This document shows, in pieces, positions 11,381-23,149 of a stretch of 64,000 bases of DNA (its first letter is position 1; each line of letters starts with the position of its first letter). Source of the stretch: Branchiostoma floridae (lineage: Eukaryota; Chordata; Leptocardii; Amphioxiformes; Branchiostomatidae); assembly GCF_000003815.2 (NCBI RefSeq), contig NC_049992.1:20576536-20640535 (forward strand). The letters run 5' to 3'. The translations under genes were made by a program, and so were the position numbers. The notes under the pieces were generated by a model, which was not told the DNA's origin, ran no database searches, and saw only the letters and a list, made by a program, of their open reading frames with translations.

Positions 11381-13868
11381 ATATACCTTTAATGTTGATG
11401 TATATTGAAGGTCTTTCTTTAACAAGTTGTGCAACTGTTTTATTCACTCTATCTCTCTCTCTCACTCACTTACTCACTCACTCTGCCTGTCTACAAAAGT
11501 TCTCCACTTCTGATTTCATAACTTAATATGTCATATTCTGCAATGTGGGGCTCACACTAACAAAAATACCGTTCTTGCTAATTCTTAGTAGAAGAAATGT
11601 CATCTTTTAGTATCCAAGAAAATATTAAGAAAATTCAAATATAGTATTATTTTCAGAACAAGTTGCTTCCCCACAGGCATTAGTCTTCATACAAATGTTC
11701 TTATGTTCGAGTAAGATTAGATATTGAGTATCAGAGAAATGTAACATAGGTTTTTAAAACTGTTCTTGAACGAGGGAAAAAATATCTACTTTCTTCATGA
11801 TAATTTTGTTGCTGCTGTGATAATAACCTGCTATAAGAACAATTGTTCCTGTTGATATATTTCCTTTCTATATATTCTCTTTTAGCAAGAAAACCTACTC
11901 GTGGAACTATGTGATGTAAACGTTTTACGTTCAACCGATTTCTGGAAAATGTCAACACGCGAATGGTTAGAAATAACAGAGAATTCAAATCAGATATTTT
12001 TTGTTGCAAAGGACATTTTCTGAGTTCAGGTGTAATTTAGCTAAGAAACAGACACAAAGCAAAATCCTCTAATATATTCAACCTAAACAGTAATAGAATT
12101 TAGAAACTGTGATCAATTTTCGCACCCACTCACTATCCATACTCATTTGTCTCTGTGTATGTACACACACAGTTCGGAACAATAACGCATTGACCCATGG
12201 CCACCAGCTTGGGACTGTTGACAGCAAACAGTTCTTCTAAAGAACAAAGAACGCAAGAATGGAGCCAGACAGGAGTACGCGCATTTTTTACCCTGTCGGC
12301 AAGACAGGGATACATAACTCACCGAAGTAGTCAAATCTTAACACTAAAACACCCAAGTGAGTTCCTTTTGGACCCCAGACGTCAGGTTAAAAGTACGATT
12401 TCAACATTCAATCTGGATATTTTTTTTTCCGTGACTTGTTGTAGTTTAATGAAATATCGTCACAATACTGTGGAAATCGTGGATGAAAAGTCTGTATTGA
12501 GTTTGACTGGGGCATAAATTGATCGTACAAAATCTGATAGCCACACATAAACTATCTATCGTATGAACATAAAATTTTCATAGAATGGCAACCTTAATCG
12601 TCATGACAACTTTTGTGTTATTATTACGTTGTATATTGTATGGCAACGTTATGGCGTCATTTACGGGCGGCCTTACTTGCATTTTGATCGATGACGTCAT
12701 TACATTAGCAGGAATTATGAATATTGAGTTTCACCGATGAAATAAAACAAGTCTACATGTATTTTAAAAATCCTTAAAACCTCCATATGCCTGCCAGAAT
12801 CTGTTGCCATGGGATCACATGAAAATAACTTTAAGTTCAATTGAACTTTTTTTTTTATAAAATCCCAAACGGGCCTCAACCTCACCCCCCCCCCCATCCG
12901 TGGTTTGAATATGCTTACTGCAAAACTTGGTCCTTCAGATTTTTTGCATAGATTATGATAAAGGCTTCAAAGTATTCTCACAATAAAAAAAGCAAAACTT
13001 ATTTGTTTTCTCTAAGGAGTAATTTCTGATGAAAACTTAAGAAAGGTATTCTCTACCGACGTAAAACATAAGATTGCAAAAGTCCGGCTTAAAACACAGA
13101 CATCACCACCGGTCTGTTTTGCTGCGTCACCGTGAAAGACACAGACATGTTTAATGTAAACAGCGAGACGAGGAACAAAATAAGTGGTGAAACTTGTAGA
13201 ACACATCGCGAACACGACGTACAGTGAATCTACATTGTAAGTACAGGTGGTAACTCACTGCACCTGGGGCACCAGTGCGGCACTGCGGGGTTCGAAATAG
13301 TAAACATCGAATTTCAGAGATAAAGAACGATTTTTCTTGCACTTTGTGTATTTTTTTGTCTTCTGAGTCATAATTTTACGTATCACACAATATCTGGATC
13401 ATACAAATTCGGCGTTGATAACACAACAGTGCCGCATGAAGAGAACGAATCCTATCCTACAGCTATGATTTTGACTTGTCCCCCACGGCCAATGTGAGCT
13501 GTCCTGATCAATCATGGGATTATCGATGAAAGGGATTTGCTTTCAAATTTCAAAAGATTTTAATTTCATATGAAGGCATGTATCCCAATTCTTACGCACA
13601 CAATATTTTTGTGGGATGTGTAGTTTTCGTATTTCTGACGGGTTCGAAATGGTCCACTGAAATCTAATTAACTCTCCATGTCCGCCAGGTATGCAAGTGC
13701 ACCGACCAAACATAAACAGTGCAGCCTCCCGTGACCATGCAACAAAGTAGCTTCCTTTACTTCCACGAACCCAGGACAAGAACAGAAAATTGTATCACTC
13801 AAAATCACCCGGTTGTATTTTAGTTAACATCTGTACGTCGAGGGCAGACTTTGGGTGTCGAAATTATT
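11381..13868. other. Intergenic spacer between GalNAc transferase and receptor kinase
   Basis: No exon is supported. Contents are a short ctct/actc low-complexity stretch near 11450-11490 and a copy of repeat family R2 (about 12600-12980). The ~200 bp before 13869 are unremarkable; no TATA box or other clear core promoter was found by eye. Confidence 0.6.
12600..12980 (+). repeat. Dispersed AT-rich repeat family R2, copy 3
   Basis: gatgacgtcattacattagc at ~12690, aattatgaatattgag at ~12713 and gttgccatgg at ~12802 follow the family order. A c-run near 12886-12895 matches the c-run in the copy at 29770-30130. Confidence 0.6.
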
Positions 13869-13959
13869 ATGGAGACTGCCCGGGAAGCCCGGGTGAGCCG
13901 TGAACGCTGCTGGCTGTGGTTTACGTTTGTTCTGGTTTACTCTACACCTGCTATAACAG
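13869..13959 (+). CDS. Candidate signal-peptide first exon of the receptor tyrosine kinase
   Basis: ATG at 13869 opens METAREARVSRERCWLWFTF and continues with a hydrophobic stretch (WLWFTFVLVYS) and a plausible signal-peptidase region (TPAITG). The exon ends with a strong donor, aacag|gtaagtg, at phase 1. That is exactly the phase needed by all downstream ectodomain exons on the same strand. Assignment to the receptor is inference: the next visible exon is 7.5 kb away, so this could belong to another secreted protein. Confidence 0.55.
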
Positions 13960-14305
13960 GTAAGTGTGGATTGGATATTTCTTAGTGAAACGTTGCCAAA
14001 ACATGTGGGCTTTATCAAGGATTGTATAATATCTCCGCCTATTCAAATGCCGTTGCATTGTCCTTGTTACAGCTGTGTGTGCAGATGCGAAGGCATCCCA
14101 TCATTTGCTGAATTGCCCTAATTTTGTTATTCAATGTTCACGCCCCCTCGGCAGACTTGATAGTTAAATTATTCCTGTCTTAGATTAACTAAAACTTTAT
14201 CTGACGTTGCTTTTGTTTTATTCCTGTCATATGTAAACAACACCTACTTAAAACCCAACGTTTCCACAATCATATCTGTATCTCTATAGCCGGTATTACC
14301 AGGAT

Positions 14306-14348
14306 AGGTGAGGTGAGGTGAGGTGAGGTGGGGTGAGGTGAGGTGGGG
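14306..14348. repeat. GAGGTG-type short tandem repeat
   Basis: About eight tandem (a/g)ggtg units. Simple repeat in the first intron of the receptor gene. Confidence 0.9.
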
Positions 14349-14639
14349 GTATTACCGCCCTTCGGTGTAACACACCAGCTATTTACACCAGCGTGACCTA
14401 TGTCAGCTGTTTTTTTTTCTTAATGCGCCGTAATTGAATTGTTCTACACTGTTCCTGTACACCAGTTCTTCCCGTTTTTATATTTTCCATTATTTGTCAT
14501 GTATCATGTTCTGTCCATTGGTGTCGTTAATATTACGCTAAGGGCACAACCCGCAGTTTCCTGTCCGTACGGTTTTGGGGAGGCCACGTCGTGGGGGAAG
14601 ATATCTTTTGCTGCCTGTAAAACCTAGCTCAAACAACAA

Positions 14640-14780
14640 ACCTCATATATCGACAAATGTAATGTTGTTATTGTATATTGTACAGTTACCAGGGCTAGCC
14701 CTTGATAATAGCCTCCGGATAGTTGGGTAGCCCAGGCTGTATTTCTCACTATACAGCCGAATAAATCAAATCAAATCAAA
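14640..14780 (+). repeat. LINE-like 3' tail (…aataaatcaaatcaaatcaaa)
   Basis: 'ttaccagggctagcccttgataatagcctccgg' ends in tandem 'aatcaaatcaaat'. The same tail occurs at 45395-45490 just before the last kinase exon. Short tandem A-rich 3' ends are typical of CR1/L2-clade LINEs and their SINE partners. No ORF is attached. Confidence 0.6.
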
Positions 14781-14891
14781 GGGCAGGGAATGGGCACGTC
14801 TCAACGCACGTCACTCGCACGGTGTAAGGTGTAAGTGAGTGGCTGCGTGCATCGTTCGTTCTGCAAGTGGTGAGTGAGTTGTAAATGCTTA

Positions 14892-16434
14892 AGGTGGGTT
14901 TACACCTGCGTATATTTTCATGCCGCATGAGTTCCGTTTTGACATTTTTCGACATTTTGACTGATTTCTTCAATACGCGGCCGCACGCACAAGTCGCACC
15001 TCAAACGCATCTGAATGGTTTTTAGAAAGTTTCACGAACGCAGGCAAACGAAAGTATACGCCCAGTACACCCGATAGTTTTGGACATGCACAAAACTATC
15101 GTTCGTACGCAGTTTGGTGGCCAAAACGTTATGGATGCGCAATACAGTGGTCCCACGTCGGTCGATTGCGCTTTGAAGACGCTACATGTTTGCGCTTTAT
15201 ACGCAGTAACACGCGGATATCGCGGTATTGCGAGTACATAGCGTTCTTACAGCGCAGACACAACGCACCATGAGCGACCGTATAACGAATGCACACATAG
15301 ATCACGATTTGGTACCGTGCGTTCTGCGATCGCTTTGCGCATACTACGCGTACTGATAGCGTGATCGACGCACACTCCAGATTTGGAATAAATACGAAGG
15401 TGCATCTGAGTCCAGACAAAAAAATCATCTCAAGATGTCAGATCCAGGCCAGGACTGACTAATTTGTACCAGGGGCATGGAGAGATGGTCACAACTTGCA
15501 GGACACCATGAATGCAGGACACTGGTCCCAACAGAGCCTCCAGGGACGGGAAGATGTAGAGGAACCTGCCCAAGCACTGGGTCAACTTGTGTGACACACA
15601 TGCCATTTTGTGTAACAGATATTTGACGTAATTTGCTGGTAATGGCACTTTTTTTGTGTGTAAAACCACATGATATAAAGGTGCAATATAGAGCCATATT
15701 ACAACTTTGAAAGAGGGCGTAAGGTTTCATAATTGTTTAATTTACGTGTTTGATAAAGATCTTGAATACGTTTTGTGGTGTGTATGAGTGTGATTTTTTT
15801 AGTAGTTGAAATACTAAGATGATAGGGAAAATCATTAAGGACAAAGTGAAAACAAACACAATCTTAACAGTGCACATAATTTCTTAAGGTAAATGATGGC
15901 CCACATTACTGTAAAAGCACAGTGTCACTGCTTCACTGCTTCGCAAATGAATAAAAAAACCTCTTCACTGTTTACTTGTCAATGTTCTACTTGCACTGCC
16001 TGTAAACAAAAGCATACGTAGTACAAAGTGTTTCTCGAACAAAAATACTCTATTGGCAATGCTCGCAAACAAAAGTATATGTAACAGAAACTGTTCCTCT
16101 GACACACCTGAAATGCGTTTGTAATGCAGTTAGCACCAGGTGCGTCAGGCATGCGGTCGGTAGACGTTGTGTGCGTCCGGATTACGCCCAACATACGTAC
16201 CCCATACGAATCTATTCGCAGTACTGAAAATTCTGTTGCGCATTTCAGTTGCAATCATACGCATCTCATGCGAAATGAAAACGCTGAAGTCGTAATTCAA
16301 ACGCCAGATGGGCTCGACGTTCAAATTAATTTATTCCAAAAAAATTCCAAATGTTGGGCGTTCGGCCGCGTATTGACAAAATTTCATTCGGAACTCACGC
16401 GCACTTGAAAATATACGCAGGTGTAAACCCACAT
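14892..16434. mobile_element. Non-autonomous DNA transposon, ~28-bp TIRs, TTA TSD
   Basis: Left end aggtgggtttacacctgcgt (from 14892, through tatattttca) is mirrored by tgaaaatatacgcaggtgta...cccacat ending at 16434. TTA flanks both sides (14889-14891, 16435-16437). The right ~600 bp (15830-16434) recurs at about 30125-30716. No transposase is seen; a TWA TSD suggests PIF/Harbinger. Confidence 0.8.
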
Positions 16435-16494
16435 TTACAACGTACGATCTCTATGCGATTGAAACGTTACCGTATGCACGGCGCACTTGTCTCT

Positions 16495-16498
16495 CTCT

Positions 16499-16551
<53 letters not shown>

Positions 16552-16575
16552 TGTGTGTGTGTGTGTATATGTGTC
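16495..16575. repeat. (TG)n microsatellite
   Basis: tctctc followed by about 35 TG units. Reading frames across it are artefacts. Confidence 0.97.
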
Positions 16576-17159
16576 TGTCTGTGAGCAAGATAACTCAAGA
16601 ACGGCAGAATGGATTGGTTTGTTACTTGTAGGTGTAGGTGAAGTTTGATAAAAGCTAGCAATGATTACATTTTGATCCCCCAGTACTTTGTCTAGGTATT
16701 GCAGCGAAACTTGCTGTTTTGATATCGCGTGTTTTGAACAAGCTCTGGTCACGATTTTGGGGTGTTAGAAAGCTCTTGCGCTTGGATAGAGGTGACATGA
16801 GTTCGGGCACCCTAGTGACGTTCCATTTGAATGACCTTAGACTTAGATCAAACATCGAACATGCTTTTGATTTTAAACAAAGGGTCTTGTAACTTCACGG
16901 TCCGTGTTTGATCGGAAACTGACCAAAAAGCTCCAGAAATAAATGATTTAAAAGTGTTGTATATCACTAATGCAAATGGTAACCCATAATGGTTTGACCC
17001 ATTATGCATTGTCTACTGACGTTAGACATGACAAAGGCTGGCCTAAAACACTCAACAAAGAACAAAATAACAAGCAAGACTTCGTGCAGAACGCACAGCA
17101 AACACAGCTGGAAGTGACTAAGATTTACTATCGAAACAATCTTATTAGCCTACAGTAAC

Positions 17160-17290
17160 CCCCGACCGAGACGGGGTTGTAGTAATACCCCCATGGAGCC
17201 AGCTGTCTGGAGGTATTAGTGCAACCCTGCGCCCAACTTTCCTCCTCCGTGGAGCCAGCTCTACGCACTTTGAATGTTTACAATTAATTC
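17160..17290. repeat. Partial copy of the 'CCATGGAGCCAGCTCTACGCAC' repeat family
   Basis: ggggttgtagtaatacccccatgg... and gagccagctctacgcacttt match the centre of the inverted array at 19330-20455 and the end of the copy at 27450-28020. A fragment only. Confidence 0.6.
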
Positions 17291-17299
17291 TACATAAAT

Positions 17300-18800
17300 T
17301 ATTCAAATGAGGTCGTCATTTCTCTCTTTCTTAGCTACATATGTGACACGTTTGTAAGTTCTATCATGGAATGCAGTGGATTTGTAAACTATCCTTATTA
17401 ATTATGAAAATTTGCTGTTAATTTGCATAGAAGGTAATCCACTTTGTAAGTCAATCTACATACCAGAAATCATGATAACCCATCAACATGTTCATGCTTT
17501 GTCATATATTATGTACATGAGGTCGTCATTTGCATAATTGATATATATTGGTCCTCTATTGGACATTTCTCTTTCTCATCTACATATGCGACAAGTTTGT
17601 AAGTCCTATTGTGGAATTCAGTAGATTTATGAACTTTCCTCATTAATTAAACAAATAAGCTGTTGATTTGCATAATTAGTATTACCTTACCTTAGACCTT
17701 AGTTCCTCCCGCAACACTGTTGCATTGGTCGACTCGTCGAGCATATCTTCTCCAAAGCGTGCGGTCTTGCGCTGCTTGATTGCGCTGCATAATTAGTATA
17801 GTATTACATTATTTTAAGTGACCACTTAGGCCATCTACCACTCAAAAATCACGACCACAACATGATAACAAGTCGAGATGTAAAAAGTTGAAGTTTTGCT
17901 GCAGTACCTTAGGAAGCCGCCAGGGGGCCCATTTATCGTACTTGACCCTTGTTTCCCTGACCCCTACCCACCTACTAAATATTATCAGGATCCATTTAAG
18001 GCTTCTTGATTTATGCATCCCACAAACAAAAGGACGCACATACTTGGCCCGCTACCGTCCTGACGAAAAATGGTACCCCAACCATTTTTAACTCGACTAT
18101 CATTTCCTTTTCGCAACCGCTACTTAAATACGAAATATCATGAAAATCCATACACAGCTTCTCGAGTTATACGCTGTTGGCATGGATTTATGAACTTTCC
18201 TCATTAATTATGACAATAAGCTGTTGATTTGCATAAATATAATTACATTATGTAAGTCATCACTCATTCTATCTACATACCAAAAATCATGATGATCCGT
18301 CAACACGTTCTCGAGTTATTCTCGTCCAAAGTTTGAAAGGAAAGTGCCTGCAGTTACTAGGTCACTAGGGGTCCAAACTAACAGCAGTTACTCTCTACCC
18401 CAAGGACTATCTACCACTTAAAAATCATGACCACAGAATGTCCAGAACACGAGATGTCAAAATTGGAAGTTTTGCTGCAGTACCTTAGGGAGCCGCTAGG
18501 GGGACATTATCGTACTTGACCTTCGTTTTCCTGACCCTTACCCGCCTACCAAATGTTTTTAGGATCCATTCAAAGCTTCTCGAGTTATGCTGTTCACAAA
18601 AAAGCGGACGCACACATTCGGCCTGCTACCGTCCTGATGGAAAAAGGCTACGCCAACCATTTTCGAACACGACCTTCCTTTCCATAACCGCTACTCAAAT
18701 ACCAAACATCATTAAAATCCATACACAGCTTCTCGAGTTATATGATGTTGACCTACATATAGGGACAAAATATGAGGCCTTAACCGAAAATATAACCTTC
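17300..18800 (+). repeat. Dispersed repeat family R3 (decayed, AT-rich)
   Basis: Recurring words such as 'cttctcgagttat', 'ctgcagtaccttagg', 'gccgctagggg' and 'atcatgaccaca...gagat' are shared with 34980-36110 (same strand). They are shared in reverse complement with 23150-23960, 31200-31790 and 50110-50600. No protein is recognisable, so the class is unknown. Confidence 0.6.
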
Positions 18801-19329
18801 TTGGCAAAGGTAACAAACAGAAGATTGGAAAATAAGTTTGATTATTGGGATAGGGGCTCCTTCATGGGCGGTGGAGCAACCCCTTTTTATTATTGTGCAA
18901 GTTATCATCCATACATGTTTTTATTGTTTGTTTTTTTCCGGCACTAACATTCTCTGCCCGGACTCCCTCCAGTTATCAGTCAGTGAGCTGCTAGATAATT
19001 GTTACAGGCTGTGGCAAGCCACGGTGGGAGTTGTACGGTAGGCAAGCCGTAAAAACGCTTTGTAACGATTAGCAGGGAGGTGTGGCATTCCTCAGTACAC
19101 GGTCCCGTTAACAATACCCTCCACGAAGAGGTTGGGTTTTGAGTTAAATTTGACGTCTTTTTATGCCTTTTTGTCGGACTTCAATTTTATTGTATATATA
19201 TTATACGTATATATCATTAACAATCATCCTAACTTGGAAACCTGCTATGGGGGGCAATAGTGCTCACAAACCGGTGGTACGAGAAATTCTATTTTTGTTT
19301 AGTGTATTACTTTTGACAAAACGTCCAAA

Positions 19330-20455
19330 GCCAAAGCGCAGATGACGTGAAACATGTATAAAATTCAAAGTACGTAGAGGTGGAGGGATGTTGGCCGTAG
19401 CTGTGCGGGCCTGTTTATTGTTCACAAGAAAACAAACTAAATTTCTCATGACGATGACGTGAAGCATGTACGTGGATTCAAAGTGTGTAGAGGTGAAAGA
19501 ATGCGGGCCATGGCTGTGCGGGCTTGTTTATTGTTCACAAGAAATCGAGCTGTAAATTTCTTTTGATGGTAAAATGAAACATGTCTATGTATTTCAATTG
19601 CGTAGAGGTAAAAGAATGCGTCTCTTGATTGTGACGTGAACCAATTATATGCATTCAAAGCGAACTATAAATTTCTCTTGTAGGTGGCGTGAAACGTGGC
19701 TATGTATTCAAAGTGCGTAGAGCTGGCTCCATGGAGGTGGAAGGTTGGGGTTGTATTAATACCTAATACCATGGAGAGGTATTAGTACTGCGTTGCGTTG
19801 AGCCAGCTCTACGCACTATGAATGCATACAATTGGTTCACGTTACCATAGGAAAAACCTTAGTCGGCTATAGAACCGCCCTGATTAACATAAACAAGCTT
19901 CGTAGAGCCAGTCTCGCGCACATTTAATGCATACAATCGGTTCACGTCAGCAACAGGAAAATCTTAATCGGCTATGGACCCTGTCTGGTTAACACAAACA
20001 GGCTTCGTAGAGGCAGCTCTACACACTTTGAATGCATAAAATTGGTTCACGTCACCATCAGGAAAATCTTAGTCGGCTATAGAGCCGCCCTGGTAAACAC
20101 AAACAAGCTTCGTAGAGCCAACCTCGCGCACTTTGAATGCAAACAATCGGTTCACGTCACCAACAGGAAAATCTTAATCGGCTATGTAGCCTGTATGGTT
20201 AACACAAACAAGCTTCGTAGAGGCAGCTCTACACACTTTGAATGCATACAATTGGTTCACGTCACTATCAGGAAAATCTTTATCGAAAATATGGAGTCGC
20301 CCTGGTAAACACAAACAGCACCGTTGAGCAAGCTCTATGCACTTTGAATGCATACAATTGGTTCATGTCACCATCAGGAAAAATCTTAGTCTGCTATGGA
20401 TCCGCCCTGGTTAACACAAATAGCACCGTAGGGCCAGCTCCATGCACTTTGACTA
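19330..20455. repeat. Inverted tandem array, ~107-bp units, head-to-head
   Basis: From 19795 to 20455 about six plus-oriented ~107-bp units repeat 'gctctac(g/a)cactttgaat', 'ggttcacgtcaccatcagg' and 'cggctatag'. From 19330 to 19740 the same words run in reverse complement. Between them (19725-19795) lies a partly palindromic hinge with two 'ccatggag' words. Similar half-arrays occur at 17160 and 27450-28020. Confidence 0.8.
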
Positions 20456-20459
20456 ATAT

Positions 20460-20782
20460 ACTTACTTACAACAAATATACTTACTCATTTACTTTGGAGC
20501 ATACACAGAGCAGTTTTTTTTTTTTTACTCCGGTGCCGTTTTTATTTACTCCGGAGCAACACGTATAGCTACTCCAAAGCAATGATTCACTGCATGTACA
20601 TATAGATGGTATATGTTCGTACGTACATGACAAATATACTTAGTAACTTACAACGAATATACTTACTCATTTACTCCGGAGCATACTCCGAACAGTTTAA
20701 CTTTAATCCGGAGAAGTTTTTTTTTTACTCCGGAGCAACACGTATAGCTACTCCAAAGCAATGATTCACTGCATGTACATAA
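20460..20782 (+). repeat. Two direct ~140-bp repeats (ACTCCGGAGCA family)
   Basis: 20460-20602 and 20640-20782 are near-identical, both ending ctactccaaagcaatgattc followed by actgcatgtacata. They contain several copies of tactccggagca. The second ends exactly where the RRM2-like fragment begins. Confidence 0.8.
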
Positions 20783-21016
20783 TGCTGATCGGGATGAGTC
20801 AAGACCTTTGTGGCAGATAGGCTGCTGGGAGAACTCATGTGCAGTAAGATTTACAACAGCGAGAACCCCTTCGACTTCAAGGAGAATGTTTCTCTGGAGG
20901 GAAAGACCAACTTCTTTGAGAAGAAGGTGGGAGAGTACCAGAAGATGTGGGTAATGGCCTCCTCCTACCTTGATGGGTCAAAAGGTCGGTTTGACCTCAG
21001 TTTCACCACGACCTGA
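20783..21016 (+). pseudogene. RRM2: Ribonucleotide reductase small subunit (R2) C-terminal fragment
   Basis: 20804-21016 reads [11 protein letters not shown], then '[20 protein letters not shown]' and KVGEYQKM, unmistakably the last ~60 residues of class I R2. Just upstream 'LIGMSQD' (20785-20805) is in another frame, matching the LIGM motif that precedes this block but missing several residues. The extreme C-terminus, which in R2 binds the large subunit (FxxDxDF-type), is degraded to FDLSFTTT. An aataaa lies at about 21090. A truncated, frameshifted copy in a receptor intron, most simply a retropseudogene or transposon-carried fragment. Confidence 0.85.
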
Positions 21017-21496
21017 GCTAAGAAATTGCCTATTTCCCTAGATTTTGCCGTCAGACGATGACCTCTTACAAGCTCCTTATTGCTCCCGAATAAATGAAAT
21101 CAGCGTGTCCCTACCATAATACTGTTACCAGTACAGAAAAGTCTGGTATAGATTCTTTTCAGGTGCAGCGGATCATTTCCAGGTCCGGACTTGAACCTGG
21201 ACCTAATTGTCTGTGGAAACTTGAAAATTGGCAATACTAAAAATAATGGCAATTGGTCAATATTGCTACAAAGGAATCTGTTTGGTAGTTTATCCGACTC
21301 AAACTGGCATTTTAAAATCTCATCTCCATGTAATCAAGACTAAGAAAATACCGTGTACAGCTGTGTCATAAAGTTCCGATCATTATATGCTGTCTACAAC
21401 ACATAAATCCACAAACAGCATTTTCCATGGACATCAATTATCAATCACCCGTTTCGCTTCCACTCACAAATTTACATCTCTATTTGTCTCTGTCAG

Positions 21497-21793
21497 GCTG
21501 TCCAACGGTTGTCCTATACGGCTCCACCACCGTTCAGGTGGCCAGTATGACGTCCTACACCATGACGGGAGACATCCGCGAGGGCCGCCCCGTGTACTAC
21601 AGCAACGCCACCTGCGACTTCCTGTATTACAAGTGTGGCAGCTTTCTGGGGTGGTGTGTGGGGCCGGATTTTGGGCGCCGGGGTATCCAAGTCAAGGACT
21701 ACCACCTCTACGCCGACAAGATCAACGGGGCCTTCTTTCTGTGGAGCAATGGACAGTGGAGAGAGAACTCGGATGTGAAGATCGCCTGCTCTG
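21497..21793 (+). CDS. Receptor ectodomain exon: unnamed GRPVY/VGPxxG domain, copy 1
   Basis: A 99-codon exon, acceptor 'tctctgtcag', donor 'tctg|gttagt', phase 1 at both ends. Order of features: GCPTVVLYG; then 'GRPVYYSNATCDFLYY' with one N-glycosylation sequon; 'GWCVGPDFGRRG'; 'FFLWSNGQWRENSDVKIACS'. It aligns with the next exon at GRPVY-S, FL, W-VGP-G, W, QWR and a terminal Cys. I do not recognise a named family. Being a phase 1-1 exon upstream of the lectin exons on the same strand supports membership of the receptor. Confidence 0.72.
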
Positions 21794-22318
21794 GTTAGTA
21801 AGACTAACACTATTTTTTGTTCTTTGATCACATAAAATGTCGCATTCACTACATTTTATTTTTTAATAGCATAAGGGACATTTTGTTTGCATTGCATACC
21901 CCAAAGCCGCATCAGGGCATAACACAACATGTTTGTATTGAAGAGTACAAATTGTATACCCGGGCAGTTCTTTTTGATCCAATCTCACCGGAAAGGAGCC
22001 CTACTCATTTCGGTAATTGTGGAGGGTTCTCCGAGGTATTCGAGGTGACTCTCCTCCAGCTCAGGACTTCTATTTAGCGTCCTATCCGATGAATGTCTCT
22101 TACCGAAAATAGGTACTCATTTTAACCCGAGCGAAGTGAAGACAGTAGTATAAACTGCCATATTCCAATGGCACATATGGTGAACGGGGCATGTCATATG
22201 ATTCGAACCCAGGATCTGGGCTAAACACCTTTCCATTACGCAACACATGCCGTCGCCACATGCCCTGTTTGCATCATTTTTTGAGCTTTTATAATATAGA
22301 CATCCTTGTTTGTTTTAG

Positions 22319-22672
22319 ATGACGTCCCGCCTGGTTCTTTAATTCCACAACCGGTAAGCTACATTGCAGACTGCACGAGGGTCCGTCTGCAAGGTGACGC
22401 CACCTACCAACGTTCCCGCATGACAACCTACACCAGGACAAGACAGACCAGCGGCGGCAGGCCTGTCTACGTTAGCGACAGGAACAGCAGAGAATTTCTC
22501 TTCTTCTTAGGTGACCGCAATCAGTGGTGGGTTGGGCCCACTGTCGGGCAAGCCCGTGGAGTCGCCCGTGTCCACGACTGTGCCATGACACCGGACCGGA
22601 CAAGGCCATTGTGGCTTCTGTACGACGGGAGCCAATGGCGGTTCGCCCCGTCGGTTCATGTAACATGCGTCG
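22319..22672 (+). CDS. Receptor ectodomain exon: unnamed GRPVY/VGPxxG domain, copy 2
   Basis: A 118-codon exon, acceptor 'ttgttttag', donor 'gtcg|gtatgt', phase 1-1. It carries DDVPPGSLIPQPVSYIADCT, 'GRPVYVSDRNSREFLFFLG', 'NQWWVGPTVGQARG' and 'SQWRFAPSVHVTCV'. It shares the GRPVY, W-VGP-G, QWR and final Cys with copy 1, so this is a tandem-duplicated domain with two conserved cysteines per unit. The function is unknown. Confidence 0.72.
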
Positions 22673-23149
22673 GTATGTACATTGTGTCGTATTAACATTT
22701 TGTTACCTCCAGGAAATGAGGACCACCTCCAGATGGGAGGTTTTGAAATTGTCGGAATTTCGGTTGTTCGAAGCTGTATCTTACGACTCAGTGGATCAGT
22801 ATGTACTTTTGCACATGGTTAGGTAGTACATATGTGGTAATGGAAGTTGTTGCTCTGTGACCCCGGAGGGTAACCTCCGGTCACAGAGCTTCAGTTTCCA
22901 GAGGATTTCATCGATATAATTAATTCAACATGGCTTTAGTAATAACAAAACAGAAGATGGCAAAATAAGGTTGGGATAGATGTAGTTCTCCCACGAGGGG
23001 CTCCTTCATGAGCGGCGGAGTAACCCATTTTATTATTGTGCAAGTTCTTATCAATACGTGTTTTTATTGTTGTTTTTTTCCGACACTAGCATTCTCTACC
23101 CAGGCACCCTACGGTTATCTGAGTCAGTGAGCTACTAGATAATTACCTT

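Noticed and set aside
21514-21849. Minus-strand ORF opposite the first unnamed-domain exon
   Set aside because: Shadow of the plus-strand coding exon, which has matching splice signals and a homologous neighbour.
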